Positions 1 through 8,990 of a DNA stretch of 64,000 nt are shown one piece after another; the stretch's first letter is position 1; each line of letters starts with the position of its first letter. This stretch comes from Acidobacteriota bacterium (lineage in GTDB: Bacteria > Acidobacteriota > Blastocatellia > RBC074), in contig JADJLO010000001.1 of assembly GCA_016710075.1 (NCBI GenBank), positions 616,285-680,284 of the forward strand, written 5' to 3'. The notes beneath the pieces were generated by a model. The model was not told where the DNA came from and made no database searches. It saw nothing but the letters and a program-made list of their open reading frames with translations. Both the position numbers and the translations under genes were made by a program.

Positions 1-1
1 A

Positions 2-1441
2 TTGAGTCAGACCAGCTTTGGTCTTTACAAGCAGGCTTTTCTTGTCGTGTCGACATCCATTGCCATGCTGCCGATGGGTTTCAGTATGACGGCCTTTTTC
101 TTTCTGCCGCGTGAAACTGAGAAGAAGTCTGCTGTTGTCTTCAATATCTTGCTTTTTAATCTGGCGGTCAGCACGCTTGCTTTACTGGTACTTGTCTTCT
201 TTCCGCAAATGCTTGCCAATCTGCTGATCAGCGATCAGGTTGCGGCCCAGGACCCACAAATTAGAGGGCAAATAGTGGCCCTCGCTCCACTCATCGGATT
301 TGTGATACTGACCTGGCTGATATCGGCATTCCTTGAATTGATTGCCGTAGCCAACCAGGAGACGAAACTTGCCTCGGTCTTCATCATCCTGGCCCAATTC
401 ACCAAAGCAGTCCTGCTCTTGAGTGCAGCGCTTGTTTTCGGCAGTGTTCGCTCGCTTCTGACAGCTGCCTTGATTCAGGGAATCCTGCAGACTGCGATTC
501 TCTGCTTTTATCTGCAAAGATGTTTTCCTGCTTTCTGGCGCAGCTTTGACTGGGGAGTGCTCAAACGGCAGATCACTTACGCGCTTCCATACGGTTTGTC
601 ATCCTTGATCTGGACCCTGCAGACGGATATCCACAGTTACTTTGTTTCCCATAATTTCGGGCAGGCGGGATTTGCAATATACGCCGTTGGAGTCTTCCAG
701 CTTCCACTCATCGGCATTCTGACTGAATCGGCTGCTTCAGTAATGATTCCCCGTGTGAGTTACCTTCAGAGTGTTGATAACAAGAGAGAAATAATCAGTC
801 TGATTGCGGGCGCCATGCGAGGACTCGCCATTGCTTTTTTCCCGCTTTACGGAGTTCTGCTCGTTATGAGAGAAGAGTTCATCGTTGCGCTTTTCACGAA
901 AACATACATCACCAGTGTTCCAATTTTTCTGATTAACCTTACTCTCCTGCCGTTTTCAATCACACTGCTCGATTCCATTGCGCGTGCCTACATCGAAATC
1001 GGCAGATTCATTACCAGGATGCGAGTCGTCTTTTTCGTGGTGCTTGCGGCCGGATTGTGGCTGGCGGTCAGGAGCGGAGACTTGCGCCTTGTGGCAGCTA
1101 CTGTAATCGGCGTCTACATTACCGAGCACCTGCTTATGTTATACAAATCCTCCCGAGTGCTTGGCGTCGAGCGCCGTGATATTACGCTGTTGAAGGATGT
1201 GGGCAAAATCGCTCTGGCTACGATCGTGGCATCTGTGATCACTGTTTTTGTCCGCCAGTTGTTGTTGCCCTATGAACTCAAGGCCATGGTGCTCTTGATT
1301 CTTGGCGGCCTGGTTTTCGGTCTCTTCTATCTCATAGCGATGTTGCGTCTCAGGGTGGTGACCGATCTTGAATGGAATCAGGTTTATCATAAACTCGAAA
1401 GAATTCGAGGCAAATTCCCGATTCTTCAAGGCAGCTTTTGA
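2..1441 (+). CDS. Wzx/MATE-type polysaccharide flippase, 5' truncated by window edge
   Basis: A polytopic inner-membrane protein that likely flips a lipid-linked oligosaccharide across the membrane (MOP superfamily, Wzx/MurJ branch). The 479 visible residues are almost entirely hydrophobic segments separated by short charged loops, with about eleven or twelve membrane spans. The frame is open to the very first bases of the window, and the first in-frame codon that could start (TTG at 2) has no room for a ribosome site, so the true N-terminus, probably one or two more spans, lies upstream. The gene is followed 76 nt later by an O-antigen ligase/polymerase-like gene and then by glycosyltransferases, which supports a flippase role over drug efflux. 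The substrate cannot be told from the sequence. Confidence 0.8.
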   Translation: MSQTSFGLYKQAFLVVSTSIAMLPMGFSMTAFFFLPRETEKKSAVVFNILLFNLAVSTLALLVLVFFPQMLANLLISDQVAAQDPQIRGQIVALAPLIGFVILTWLISAFLELIAVANQETKLASVFIILAQFTKAVLLLSAALVFGSVRSLLTAALIQGILQTAILCFYLQRCFPAFWRSFDWGVLKRQITYALPYGLSSLIWTLQTDIHSYFVSHNFGQAGFAIYAVGVFQLPLIGILTESAASVMIPRVSYLQSVDNKREIISLIAGAMRGLAIAFFPLYGVLLVMREEFIVALFTKTYITSVPIFLINLTLLPFSITLLDSIARAYIEIGRFITRMRVVFFVVLAAGLWLAVRSGDLRLVAATVIGVYITEHLLMLYKSSRVLGVERRDITLLKDVGKIALATIVASVITVFVRQLLLPYELKAMVLLILGGLVFGLFYLIAMLRLRVVTDLEWNQVYHKLERIRGKFPILQGSF

Positions 1442-1517
1442 ACCCGGGATGATCCTCAACGGAGTTGGTCATTTAACGGCGTAACAAGCAAAGAATGGTT
1501 TTACGGAGCTATAGCAG

Positions 1518-2942
1518 ATGAGTCTTTGGGCAAAAAAAGCGGAGATTGACGATACATTGAAAGGGGTGTTGTTCAGAAAACCGGCCTTGAAAATGAGGCT
1601 TTTACCTGCATTACCCGAGACCGAGATAAAAGACGACGCCCGGGGCACATTTTCTGCCGCTTATAAGGGCATGTACCTGATTATGCTTCTTATATTCATC
1701 CGCCCGCACGAGGTGATGCCCGAAATATTCGGGTCGCTGCCACTGGTCAAGATTGCAGCTGTCGGAACGATACTGGTTTATCTGTTTTCCAAGTACAACG
1801 CCGGAGAGAAGCTCATCGTCTGGTCTTTGGAATTGAAGATGATGCTGATAATAGGAGTGATGGGGTTGCTTCTGACTCCCATTGCTGCTTCACCAGGCGA
1901 CAGCATTGATGTCCTTAAGGACACATTCATCACTTTATTGCTTCTATTCGTCCTGATGACCAGTCTGATCGACACGCGTCAGAGACTGCGCTCCTTCTTG
2001 TTTGCGATGGTTATCAGCGGTTTTCTCTACTCAGTGAGCGCCATGAAAACTTTCCTCACACGTGGCAGCGGTGAGGTTGAGCGCATTAAGGGGTGGGGGA
2101 CGCAGCTCGAGAATCCGAATGACCTCGCATGCGTGCTCGACCTGCTTCTGCCCTTTGCTGTCTTTTTTGTGCTTACCGGAAAAGGCAAGGTCCGTTTGTT
2201 GGCTTTCCTGACGGTGATTGCCACTGTATTTTCGGTAATGTTTACATTTTCGCGAAGCGGATTTCTCGGACTTTCACTGGCGTTGTTTGTCATTGTCTGG
2301 AAGATCGGGCGCCGTTATCGTCTGAGAATTGTGGTCGGCACGGCGGTTCTTTCAGCAGTCCTGGTTGTGGCCCTGCCTGGAGCTTATCGAACGCGGCTCA
2401 TGACAATATTCAATCCGCAGACCGATCAGACTAACTCTGCCCAGGAGCGTCAGCAGTTGATGCGCCTGGCGGCAGATCTGGCTGTCAGGCGTTCCATCAT
2501 AGGACTTGGAATAGGTAATTTTCACATCTACTCATTTCATGAAAAAGTAGCACACAATTCTTTCCTGGAAATTACCGCGGAGTTGGGTGTAATCGGCCTC
2601 ATCGCATACCTGGTTTTTATCCTCGGTCCGTTTTTTGCTCTTCGCCGTATCGAGCGTGAGACCTTAAGCGACGGCCCCAGGCCCGATCGTGAGTTGAATA
2701 TCCTGAGCGTCTGTTTCCAGGCGTCCTTAGCTGCATACATCATCTACGGATTTTTCGGATCGGTTCAATACTATCCATATTTGTATTTCATTGTTGCGTA
2801 CATTGTAGCTTTTCGCCGCATTTTTAGTATGGAAAAAGTCGAGGCCGTCGGTGGCATTGTTGGTGTGCCGGTTTTGAACCCGCTGATACGGGTACCTAAA
2901 GGGGCATTATGGAAACAGCAGCGGCTTCGCGGAATCAATTAA
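1518..2942 (+). CDS. O-antigen ligase/polymerase-like membrane protein (Wzy_C family)
   Basis: A 474-residue polytopic membrane protein. The N-terminal part carries a stretch of the form YLIMLLIFIRPHEVMP, which resembles the start of the exosortase-A-associated O-glycosylation ligase family. Around residues 340-360 is the hallmark of Wzy_C/WaaL proteins: a conserved GIGNF, then AHNSFLEI followed by a membrane helix (HN-x-(F/Y)-L-E pattern). The likely role is polymerising or ligating a lipid-linked glycan at the periplasmic face. An ATG at 1518 has GGAG about ten bases upstream. It sits between the flippase and an adenylate-forming enzyme in the same direction. Polymerase and ligase cannot be separated by sequence reading alone. 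Confidence 0.75.
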   Translation: MSLWAKKAEIDDTLKGVLFRKPALKMRLLPALPETEIKDDARGTFSAAYKGMYLIMLLIFIRPHEVMPEIFGSLPLVKIAAVGTILVYLFSKYNAGEKLIVWSLELKMMLIIGVMGLLLTPIAASPGDSIDVLKDTFITLLLLFVLMTSLIDTRQRLRSFLFAMVISGFLYSVSAMKTFLTRGSGEVERIKGWGTQLENPNDLACVLDLLLPFAVFFVLTGKGKVRLLAFLTVIATVFSVMFTFSRSGFLGLSLALFVIVWKIGRRYRLRIVVGTAVLSAVLVVALPGAYRTRLMTIFNPQTDQTNSAQERQQLMRLAADLAVRRSIIGLGIGNFHIYSFHEKVAHNSFLEITAELGVIGLIAYLVFILGPFFALRRIERETLSDGPRPDRELNILSVCFQASLAAYIIYGFFGSVQYYPYLYFIVAYIVAFRRIFSMEKVEAVGGIVGVPVLNPLIRVPKGALWKQQRLRGIN

Positions 2943-2988
2943 GTCAGTTACCGATAAGAGGTATCGAGAGCAACTATTGGAGATAAGT

Positions 2989-4383
2989 ATGAACAATATG
3001 GCAAGTGCGGTTCGAGACTGGCTGTCGATCGATGTGCTCGTGCCATCGACTTATCTTTTCCATATGGTACGACCCTCAAGGCGTCCCGTCAGATCGATTT
3101 TCTTCAAAGGCATGCGTTTTCGAAGGGAATCGGTCGACTGGAGTCAGGAGCGGAAGACGGAGTGGATGTACCGACGTCTGCAAAATGCTGTGCGCCGGGC
3201 TTATTTGGAGACGAGCTACTATCGTGAATTGTACGATGGAATCGGTTTTGATCCCGCGCTGGATTTCAGCTTTGAGGACTTTTCCAAATTGCCAGTACTT
3301 GGCCGCGAGGAGGTTCATCAGGCCGGACAACGGCTGGTTACAAAGAGGATCCCGCTTGAAAAGCTGCACCGGGACGCGACGGGTGGATCGAGCGGAACTC
3401 CGACAGAGATCTGGATGGGCCCGGAAGAGACAGGTTGGCGCGAAAGCTCCGGCGAATCCTTTTTGAGGCGTCTCGGGATGCCTCCCGGGACGAGAACCGG
3501 TTATTTCTGGGGGCACCATCTCGATCTGGAAGGTAAGGATTCCCTCAGTGCTCGAATTTACAGCTTTATCAATAACTCGAAGATGTTCAACTGCTTCCGC
3601 CTTTCTCCGGATGTGTTTGAAAACTACCACCAGGAATTTGAGCGATGGCGACCGGCATGCATTGTGGCTTACGCCGGCGCGTTGGGACATTTTGCGGAAT
3701 ATGTGCTCGATCGCGGTTATCGACCAGGCTACCCGACCAGATGCCTGATCACCGGCGCTGAGAAACTCCTGCCACACCACAGGCAACTCATCGAAAAGGC
3801 TTTTGGCAAGCCTGTTCATGAACGATACGGCAGTCGCGATATCGGCTATATCGCATACCAGATGGATCCGGCCGAGTCATATGATTTCGATATTGATTGG
3901 GCCGATTTACTGGTTGAGCCTGAAACGGATGACCCCGAGTCATCGATTCTCATCACCAAATTGCATGCTGACGGCATGCCGATGATCCGCTATCGGATTG
4001 ACGATGTAGCCAGGTTTCCGCAGCATAGTCGCCCCGGACATCCGACCTTCAAGCTCCACGAGGTAGTTGGAAGGGTGACTGATGGTATCTGGTTGCACGA
4101 TGGGCGCTGGGTTCATGGAATCGAGTTTCCTCACCTGATCAAGGATCACCCTGTTCGCGAGTTCATGATTCATCAGCGACAGGATTATTCGGTTCAACTG
4201 ATGATTGTCCCCAAGTCAGACTTTGGGGAGCAGAACTTTCATCGGATAGAGGATGTAGTCAGGGCAAATTTACCAGGTCTTCCCCTGACGATTGATCTGG
4301 TGGAACAGGTCCCGCGAACAATGGCCAATAAATGGCGACCCGTAGTCAGCGATGTCAGATTAAATAAGAAGGGAGATAACTGA
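2989..4383 (+). CDS. PaaK/CapK-like adenylate-forming enzyme
   Basis: A 464-residue protein of the phenylacetate-CoA ligase / CapK group, found both in aromatic catabolism and in capsule or EPS loci, where the substrate is usually unknown. The phosphate-binding loop appears as TGGSSGTPTEIW (about residues 130-140), a YGSRDIG motif (about 285) replaces the usual YGxTE, and RYRIDD (about 330) matches the adenylate-binding hinge region. I chose the ATG at 2989 because GGAG lies nine bases before it; an in-frame TTG at 2977 lacks a site. Its stop overlaps the next start (TGATG), so the two are translationally coupled. In this context it likely activates an acyl group for glycan modification rather than phenylacetate. 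Confidence 0.75.
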   Translation: MNNMASAVRDWLSIDVLVPSTYLFHMVRPSRRPVRSIFFKGMRFRRESVDWSQERKTEWMYRRLQNAVRRAYLETSYYRELYDGIGFDPALDFSFEDFSKLPVLGREEVHQAGQRLVTKRIPLEKLHRDATGGSSGTPTEIWMGPEETGWRESSGESFLRRLGMPPGTRTGYFWGHHLDLEGKDSLSARIYSFINNSKMFNCFRLSPDVFENYHQEFERWRPACIVAYAGALGHFAEYVLDRGYRPGYPTRCLITGAEKLLPHHRQLIEKAFGKPVHERYGSRDIGYIAYQMDPAESYDFDIDWADLLVEPETDDPESSILITKLHADGMPMIRYRIDDVARFPQHSRPGHPTFKLHEVVGRVTDGIWLHDGRWVHGIEFPHLIKDHPVREFMIHQRQDYSVQLMIVPKSDFGEQNFHRIEDVVRANLPGLPLTIDLVEQVPRTMANKWRPVVSDVRLNKKGDN

Positions 4384-5831
4384 TGAAGGGATCGAGCGGA
4401 GATATACTTTCTGACTCGAATGTAGCAGTAACAGCGCTGGCTGCTCCCGCTTATCCGGTTCAGCTTGATGAATCGAGCGAGGTCAGGCAGGCGCTTAAAA
4501 GAGTGGCAAATGAGCTGCATTGGTCGGAGGAGGGGAGAGGCGCCTTTGGGCGCATCATCCCGCGCGGAGCCAGGGTCCTTGTCAAACCCAACCTGGTTCT
4601 GCACGAAAACGAAGGACCGTGGGGGATCGAACCCCTGGTCACCAACCTCTCACTCATAAGTGCGGCAGTGGAAGAAGCGCTTTGTGCCGAGCCCGGGGAA
4701 GTCATTGTTGGTGACGCCCCGTTGCAGGGTTGTGATTTTGACCGCCTGCTTGTTGCCACAGGAATGGGGCAATGGGCGGATAATCTGATGAAGCGTGATC
4801 CACGTTTCAAGGGTGTCCGGGATTTTCGTCGAACAACCTGCGTCTTTGTAGATGGTGTCAGAATGGCCGCCGAAGGCGTGCAAACGGAAGATCGATTTGT
4901 TCTCTTTGATCTGGGCCGTAATAGTCTGCTTGAACCGATAACCAGCGATAGTGATTCGTTCCGGGTTACTTGTTATGATCCGCGCCTGCTCGCAAGGACT
5001 CATTCATCAGAACGGCATCAGTACCTGATTGCCAGAGAAGTTATCGAGGCTGATGTCATCATCAATCTCCCCAAACTCAAGACGCATAAGAACGCGGGAA
5101 TAACCTGCGCGCTTAAGAATCTGATCGGAATCAACGGCAACAAGGAATATCTTCCACACCATCGCATCGGCGGCTCACATTCCGGTGGAGATTGTTATCC
5201 CGATTCCAGCCTGATCAAGCAGGCCATGGAATATATCTCCGACAAAGAGTACATGACTTCATCCGTTTCCAAAGCCCGGTTATGGCACGGTATCGGCAGG
5301 CAGTTCCAGCGTGCTCTCCATCTTACGGGTGACAAAACAGGTATCGAGGGTTCCTGGTCTGGAAACGACACCATCTGGCGAACCTGTCTTGATCTCAATC
5401 GAATACTTCTTTATGGCCAAAATGACGGAACTCTGGCGGACGGGCCTCAACGCCGGGTTCTTCATGTTGTCGATGCGGTTGTGGCGGGCCAGGGTGACGG
5501 CCCGCTCCGTCCACAGCCTTTGCCGCTGGGGCTGATCATGGCCGGGCAAAATGCCGCAGCCGTGGACTGGGTCGGCGCACAATTGCTCCAGTATGAGCCC
5601 GATCGGGTAATGATCGTCAGTCGTGCCTTCGGTGATTTTTCATGGCCTCTGACGAGATTTAAACCGGATGCTATCCATATTCTTGGTGATTGGAAAACCG
5701 GGAAAGCTGCTCAGGTTTTCATGAAACGAGATAACTCCCTGTCTGTTATTCATCCATTGGGCTGGCGGGATGTTACTCGATCCGCATCAGCAGTCGAGTC
5801 AATTAATACTAAAACCGAACAGGCAGGTTAA
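4383..5831 (+). CDS. DUF362 domain-containing protein
   Basis: A 482-residue protein with the DUF362 signature: ARVLVKPNLV near residue 65, then a Gly/Asp-rich segment (VIVGDAPLQG), and the family core INLPKLKTHKNAGITCALKN near residue 225 followed by LIGI. Members are often annotated as iron-sulfur cluster proteins, but this one has no obvious CxxCxxCxxxC ferredoxin motif in the visible sequence. No reaction is established for the family. The gene overlaps the adenylating enzyme by one base and is followed three bases later by a methyltransferase, so all three are probably co-translated. Its presence inside a glycan locus is unusual and suggests a tailoring or precursor role that I cannot define. 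Confidence 0.75.
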   Translation: MKGSSGDILSDSNVAVTALAAPAYPVQLDESSEVRQALKRVANELHWSEEGRGAFGRIIPRGARVLVKPNLVLHENEGPWGIEPLVTNLSLISAAVEEALCAEPGEVIVGDAPLQGCDFDRLLVATGMGQWADNLMKRDPRFKGVRDFRRTTCVFVDGVRMAAEGVQTEDRFVLFDLGRNSLLEPITSDSDSFRVTCYDPRLLARTHSSERHQYLIAREVIEADVIINLPKLKTHKNAGITCALKNLIGINGNKEYLPHHRIGGSHSGGDCYPDSSLIKQAMEYISDKEYMTSSVSKARLWHGIGRQFQRALHLTGDKTGIEGSWSGNDTIWRTCLDLNRILLYGQNDGTLADGPQRRVLHVVDAVVAGQGDGPLRPQPLPLGLIMAGQNAAAVDWVGAQLLQYEPDRVMIVSRAFGDFSWPLTRFKPDAIHILGDWKTGKAAQVFMKRDNSLSVIHPLGWRDVTRSASAVESINTKTEQAG

Positions 5832-5834
5832 TCG

Positions 5835-6542
5835 ATGACTGACTCGCGGAAATACAACCTTGAGGAACTGGCAATTGCGATGTGCCCCGAAGATCCCCGC
5901 AGGATACTGCCTCCTGTTCGGGAAAATCATCGATCGATTCTCGATATCGGAGGCGGCGCAGGTCAGACATTGATCGCACTCGATCTCGGTGGCCGATCGC
6001 CCGTGGTCAGCGTTGATCTCGATTTCGAAGCGCTTTCATTAGGAAAGGAATTAAGCGAGGGGATCGATTTCGTTTGCGCCAGGGGTGAATCTCTCCCCTT
6101 TAAAGACCATTCTTTTGACATGGTAATCTGCCGGGTCGCTATTCCATATATGCATATCTCGAAAGCGCTGACCGAAATGGGCCGTGTGCTGAGACCCGGA
6201 GGGCTTTTATGGGCAACCCTTCATACCTTCCAAATGACGGCCGGTGAACTACTCAGGCATTTGGTTGGATTTGAAATCAGGGGCGCTATCTATCGCCTTT
6301 ACATATTGATTAACGGCGTCGCCCTACATTACATCGGCAGGCAATTCAGATGGCCATTCTCCCAGGGCCGTTACGAATCATGCCAGTCGCCAAAAGGGAT
6401 CACGAGATCCTTACATTCGGCAGGTTTTACAGAGATCCGCATTCAGAAGAATAGCTTTTTTATTGTCACGGCAGAAAAAAACTATAACAACAAACTTCAA
6501 GATGGTTTCCAGCCATCCATAACCAGACTCGATCAAACATAA
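5835..6542 (+). CDS. Class I SAM-dependent methyltransferase
   Basis: A 235-residue Rossmann-fold methyltransferase of the Methyltransf_11 type. Motif I reads ILDIGGGAGQ (about residue 35), the acidic residue ending strand 2 is in VVSVDLD, and the post-motif ESLPFKDHSFDMVIC matches the LPF-x-D-x-(S/A)FD pattern. VLRPGGLLWAT is motif III. It starts three bases after the DUF362 gene. No substrate-specific domain is seen; a small C-terminal region follows. The likely job is O- or N-methylation of a sugar or lipid precursor in the surface-glycan pathway. Confidence 0.8.
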   Translation: MTDSRKYNLEELAIAMCPEDPRRILPPVRENHRSILDIGGGAGQTLIALDLGGRSPVVSVDLDFEALSLGKELSEGIDFVCARGESLPFKDHSFDMVICRVAIPYMHISKALTEMGRVLRPGGLLWATLHTFQMTAGELLRHLVGFEIRGAIYRLYILINGVALHYIGRQFRWPFSQGRYESCQSPKGITRSLHSAGFTEIRIQKNSFFIVTAEKNYNNKLQDGFQPSITRLDQT

Positions 6543-6710
6543 GAAAAAAGACGGTTACAGTCTTGACCATTCCGGATAAATGAAGCGCAACCATATGGGA
6601 CAGGAAATCTACAATCAAACCAAGTATTTGATAAAGGCATTCGATTTTGCCGAGAGGGCAAGGTTGTGCCGGGTTTTCAGAACCTGTTACAAAGAAAGGA
6701 AATTTCCGGT

Positions 6711-7886
6711 ATGAAGCCCAGAGTGTTGCACTTACTAGGCAATCTATATACGACTGGCGGCTCGGAAAGGCAGGCGGCTCAGCTTGCCCAGATGTTGCAT
6801 CAAAGTTCTCGATTCGAGGTTTTTGTTGCCTGTCTGGATCCGAGTGGGAACTGGGGCGAAGAACTCAAGAGGATCGGGATCATTCATGTCCCCTCATTCA
6901 AATTTTACAGTTTTTTCAGTTTTACTTTTCTCAAAAAGCTGGTCCGGTTCGTCGTTTATTTAAGAAAGCAGAAGATCGATATCGTTCACACGCACGATTT
7001 TTACACTAATGTATTTGGAATGATCGGGTCATGGCTGGCGGGTATAAAAGGTCGCATCGCTTCCAAGCGTGAGACTGACGGATTGCGAACAAAGGCCCAG
7101 AGATTTGTAGAAAATCAATCATACAGGCTTGCCAACAGGATTGTGGTTAACGGGGAAGCGGTTCAGAAGCACCTGGTCGAAGCCGGCATAAACCAGGATA
7201 AGATCGTCAAAGTATATAATGGATTGAATCTGGATCGTGTCACTCATCAACTCGACATCGATGAGGTCGAGCAGCTATTGAACCTGCCTCTTGCCAATGG
7301 GTATCGCTATGTCACGATTCTTGCCAACCTTCTTTATCCGGTGAAAGACCACCCGACATTTTTGCGTGCTGCTCAAATTACTCGGCAAGCCGTTTCTGAT
7401 GCGCGATTTGTCATTGCCGGTGAAGGGCCCCTTAAAGAGGAAATGATGGCTCTGTCCCGGGATCTCGGGCTGGATTCAGATGTCTATTTTCTGGGCCCCT
7501 GCCGGAATGTTGCTGAATTATTGTCAGTCTCGGAAGTTTGCGTGTTGAGTTCGAAAGCCGAGGTATTCTCAAATGCGATTCTTGAATATATGGGCGCCGG
7601 CCGTCCGGTTGTTGCGACCAATGTCGGCGGGGCGAGTGAAGTGATCGTTGAAGGCCGGACCGGATATCTGGTCGAGTCAGGAGACTACGAGACGATGGCC
7701 GCGAGGATAATCGATCTGCTCAAAAATCCGGACCGCGCGAATGAGATGGGCCAATCAGGCCGCCAGATCGTCCAGCAAAAGTTCTCATGTGAAGCACAGC
7801 TTGAGGCCACTGAAAGGCTATATGAACGGTTGCTGGCAAAAAAAAACCAGAGAGTGATCCGTCAAATTGAGGTCGAGATCGATTGA
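6711..7886 (+). CDS. Glycosyltransferase family 4
   Basis: A 391-residue GT-B enzyme. The N-terminus carries the donor-independent glycine-rich start LLGNLYTTGGSERQ, typical of GT4 enzymes, a VHTHDFYTN segment follows, and the C-terminal nucleotide-sugar domain has the E-x7-E motif within SSKAEVFSNAILEYMGAGRP (first Glu of the usual EGFGxxxxE region, then PVVATNVGG). I start at the ATG at 6711, preceded by AAAGGAAA; a GTG 45 bases upstream is in frame but less likely. The next glycosyltransferase begins three bases after its stop. The gene adds one sugar to the growing repeat unit, probably at the cytoplasmic membrane face. Confidence 0.85.
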   Translation: MKPRVLHLLGNLYTTGGSERQAAQLAQMLHQSSRFEVFVACLDPSGNWGEELKRIGIIHVPSFKFYSFFSFTFLKKLVRFVVYLRKQKIDIVHTHDFYTNVFGMIGSWLAGIKGRIASKRETDGLRTKAQRFVENQSYRLANRIVVNGEAVQKHLVEAGINQDKIVKVYNGLNLDRVTHQLDIDEVEQLLNLPLANGYRYVTILANLLYPVKDHPTFLRAAQITRQAVSDARFVIAGEGPLKEEMMALSRDLGLDSDVYFLGPCRNVAELLSVSEVCVLSSKAEVFSNAILEYMGAGRPVVATNVGGASEVIVEGRTGYLVESGDYETMAARIIDLLKNPDRANEMGQSGRQIVQQKFSCEAQLEATERLYERLLAKKNQRVIRQIEVEID

Positions 7887-7888
7887 AC

Positions 7889-8938
7889 ATGAGAGTTCTT
7901 TTATTGGGGCCATATCCGCCTCCGCACGGCGGAGTACAAACTAATCTGGTGGCGATACGCCGGTTGCTGTTCTCCCGCGGGGTGCCGTGTTCAGTCATCA
8001 ACCTGACGAGGTTTCGCAAGGAAGCTGCCGATGACATTTATTATCCTAAAAGCGCGCTGGAGCTATTGTGGATGCTCGTTCGACTGAAATACGACATCCT
8101 GCACCTTCACATTGGCGGGAATTTATCCACGAGACTGCTATTGGTTGGATTGGCCTCGACTCTTATGCCCGGGCGTAAAACCGTGCTGACCTTCCATTCC
8201 GGTGGCTATCCGACATCCGAGGCTGGAGCCAGCGCCGGCCGCGCAACCTTTCGAGGGTTTGTCCTCCGTCGATTTGACAGGTTGATAGGAGTTAATCAGG
8301 AACTGACTCAGCTCTATCGAAAATTCGGTGCTGAGGAAACCAAAATCCGTCTGATTTTCCCGCACGCAGTAATCAGGGATTCATTTGCGCCGTCTCTTCC
8401 TGATCAGATGGCTGGATTTATGGAAGCACATAAACCAAATATCCTGACCGTCAGTGGATTGGAACCGGAATATGAGGTCCCGCTTCAAATTGATGTTCTC
8501 GGTTCGATTCTCGATCGCTTTCCCGGTGCCGGGCTGATGATCGTTGGCACAGGCAGTCTTGAAGAGAAAATACGCAAGGAAATTGAAAATAAGTCATACG
8601 CTGAGCATATCCTGCTTTGCGGAGACGTACCGCATGCGATCACCTTGCGTGCCATCTCGGAATGCGATCTGTTTCTTCGCACCACGCAATATGATGGCGA
8701 TTCAATATCGGTCAGGGAAGCTCTTTATTCCGGAGTGCCGGTTATTGCCACTGACAACGGAATGCGGCCTCAGGGAATCCACCTCATCCCTCGACCCGAA
8801 CCGGAGTCGCTAAAACGAGCCATTGAAGAAGTGCTCAATCATGGAACCCCTTCGCTAGCATCTGCTGAAACGGGTGAACGGAATATTGAGGAAGTACTCG
8901 AGCTTTATCAGGAATTGATTTCGGAATCGAAGGGTTGA
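7889..8938 (+). CDS. Glycosyltransferase family 4
   Basis: A 349-residue GT-B enzyme. The start, LLLGPYPPPHGGVQTNL, is the classic GT4 N-terminus; a LHLHIGGN segment follows at about residue 70, and the C-terminal domain has YDGDSISVREALYSGVPVIA, where the Glu of REAL corresponds to the second Glu of the E-x7-E motif. The ATG at 7889 overlaps the region just after the previous stop and agrees with the family start; an in-frame TTG six bases upstream is an alternative. It is the second of two adjacent transferases, consistent with sequential sugar addition. Confidence 0.85.
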   Translation: MRVLLLGPYPPPHGGVQTNLVAIRRLLFSRGVPCSVINLTRFRKEAADDIYYPKSALELLWMLVRLKYDILHLHIGGNLSTRLLLVGLASTLMPGRKTVLTFHSGGYPTSEAGASAGRATFRGFVLRRFDRLIGVNQELTQLYRKFGAEETKIRLIFPHAVIRDSFAPSLPDQMAGFMEAHKPNILTVSGLEPEYEVPLQIDVLGSILDRFPGAGLMIVGTGSLEEKIRKEIENKSYAEHILLCGDVPHAITLRAISECDLFLRTTQYDGDSISVREALYSGVPVIATDNGMRPQGIHLIPRPEPESLKRAIEEVLNHGTPSLASAETGERNIEEVLELYQELISESKG

Positions 8939-8990
8939 ACCCTGACTGATTGTTAATTGCGGACTTGATTAATACCAGGACTATTAAGTT

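Noticed and set aside
6580..6714. Short ORF of 44 codons whose stop overlaps the start of the first GT4 gene (ATGA)
   Set aside because: No ribosome site, no recognisable sequence and basic low-complexity content; the overlap may be chance.
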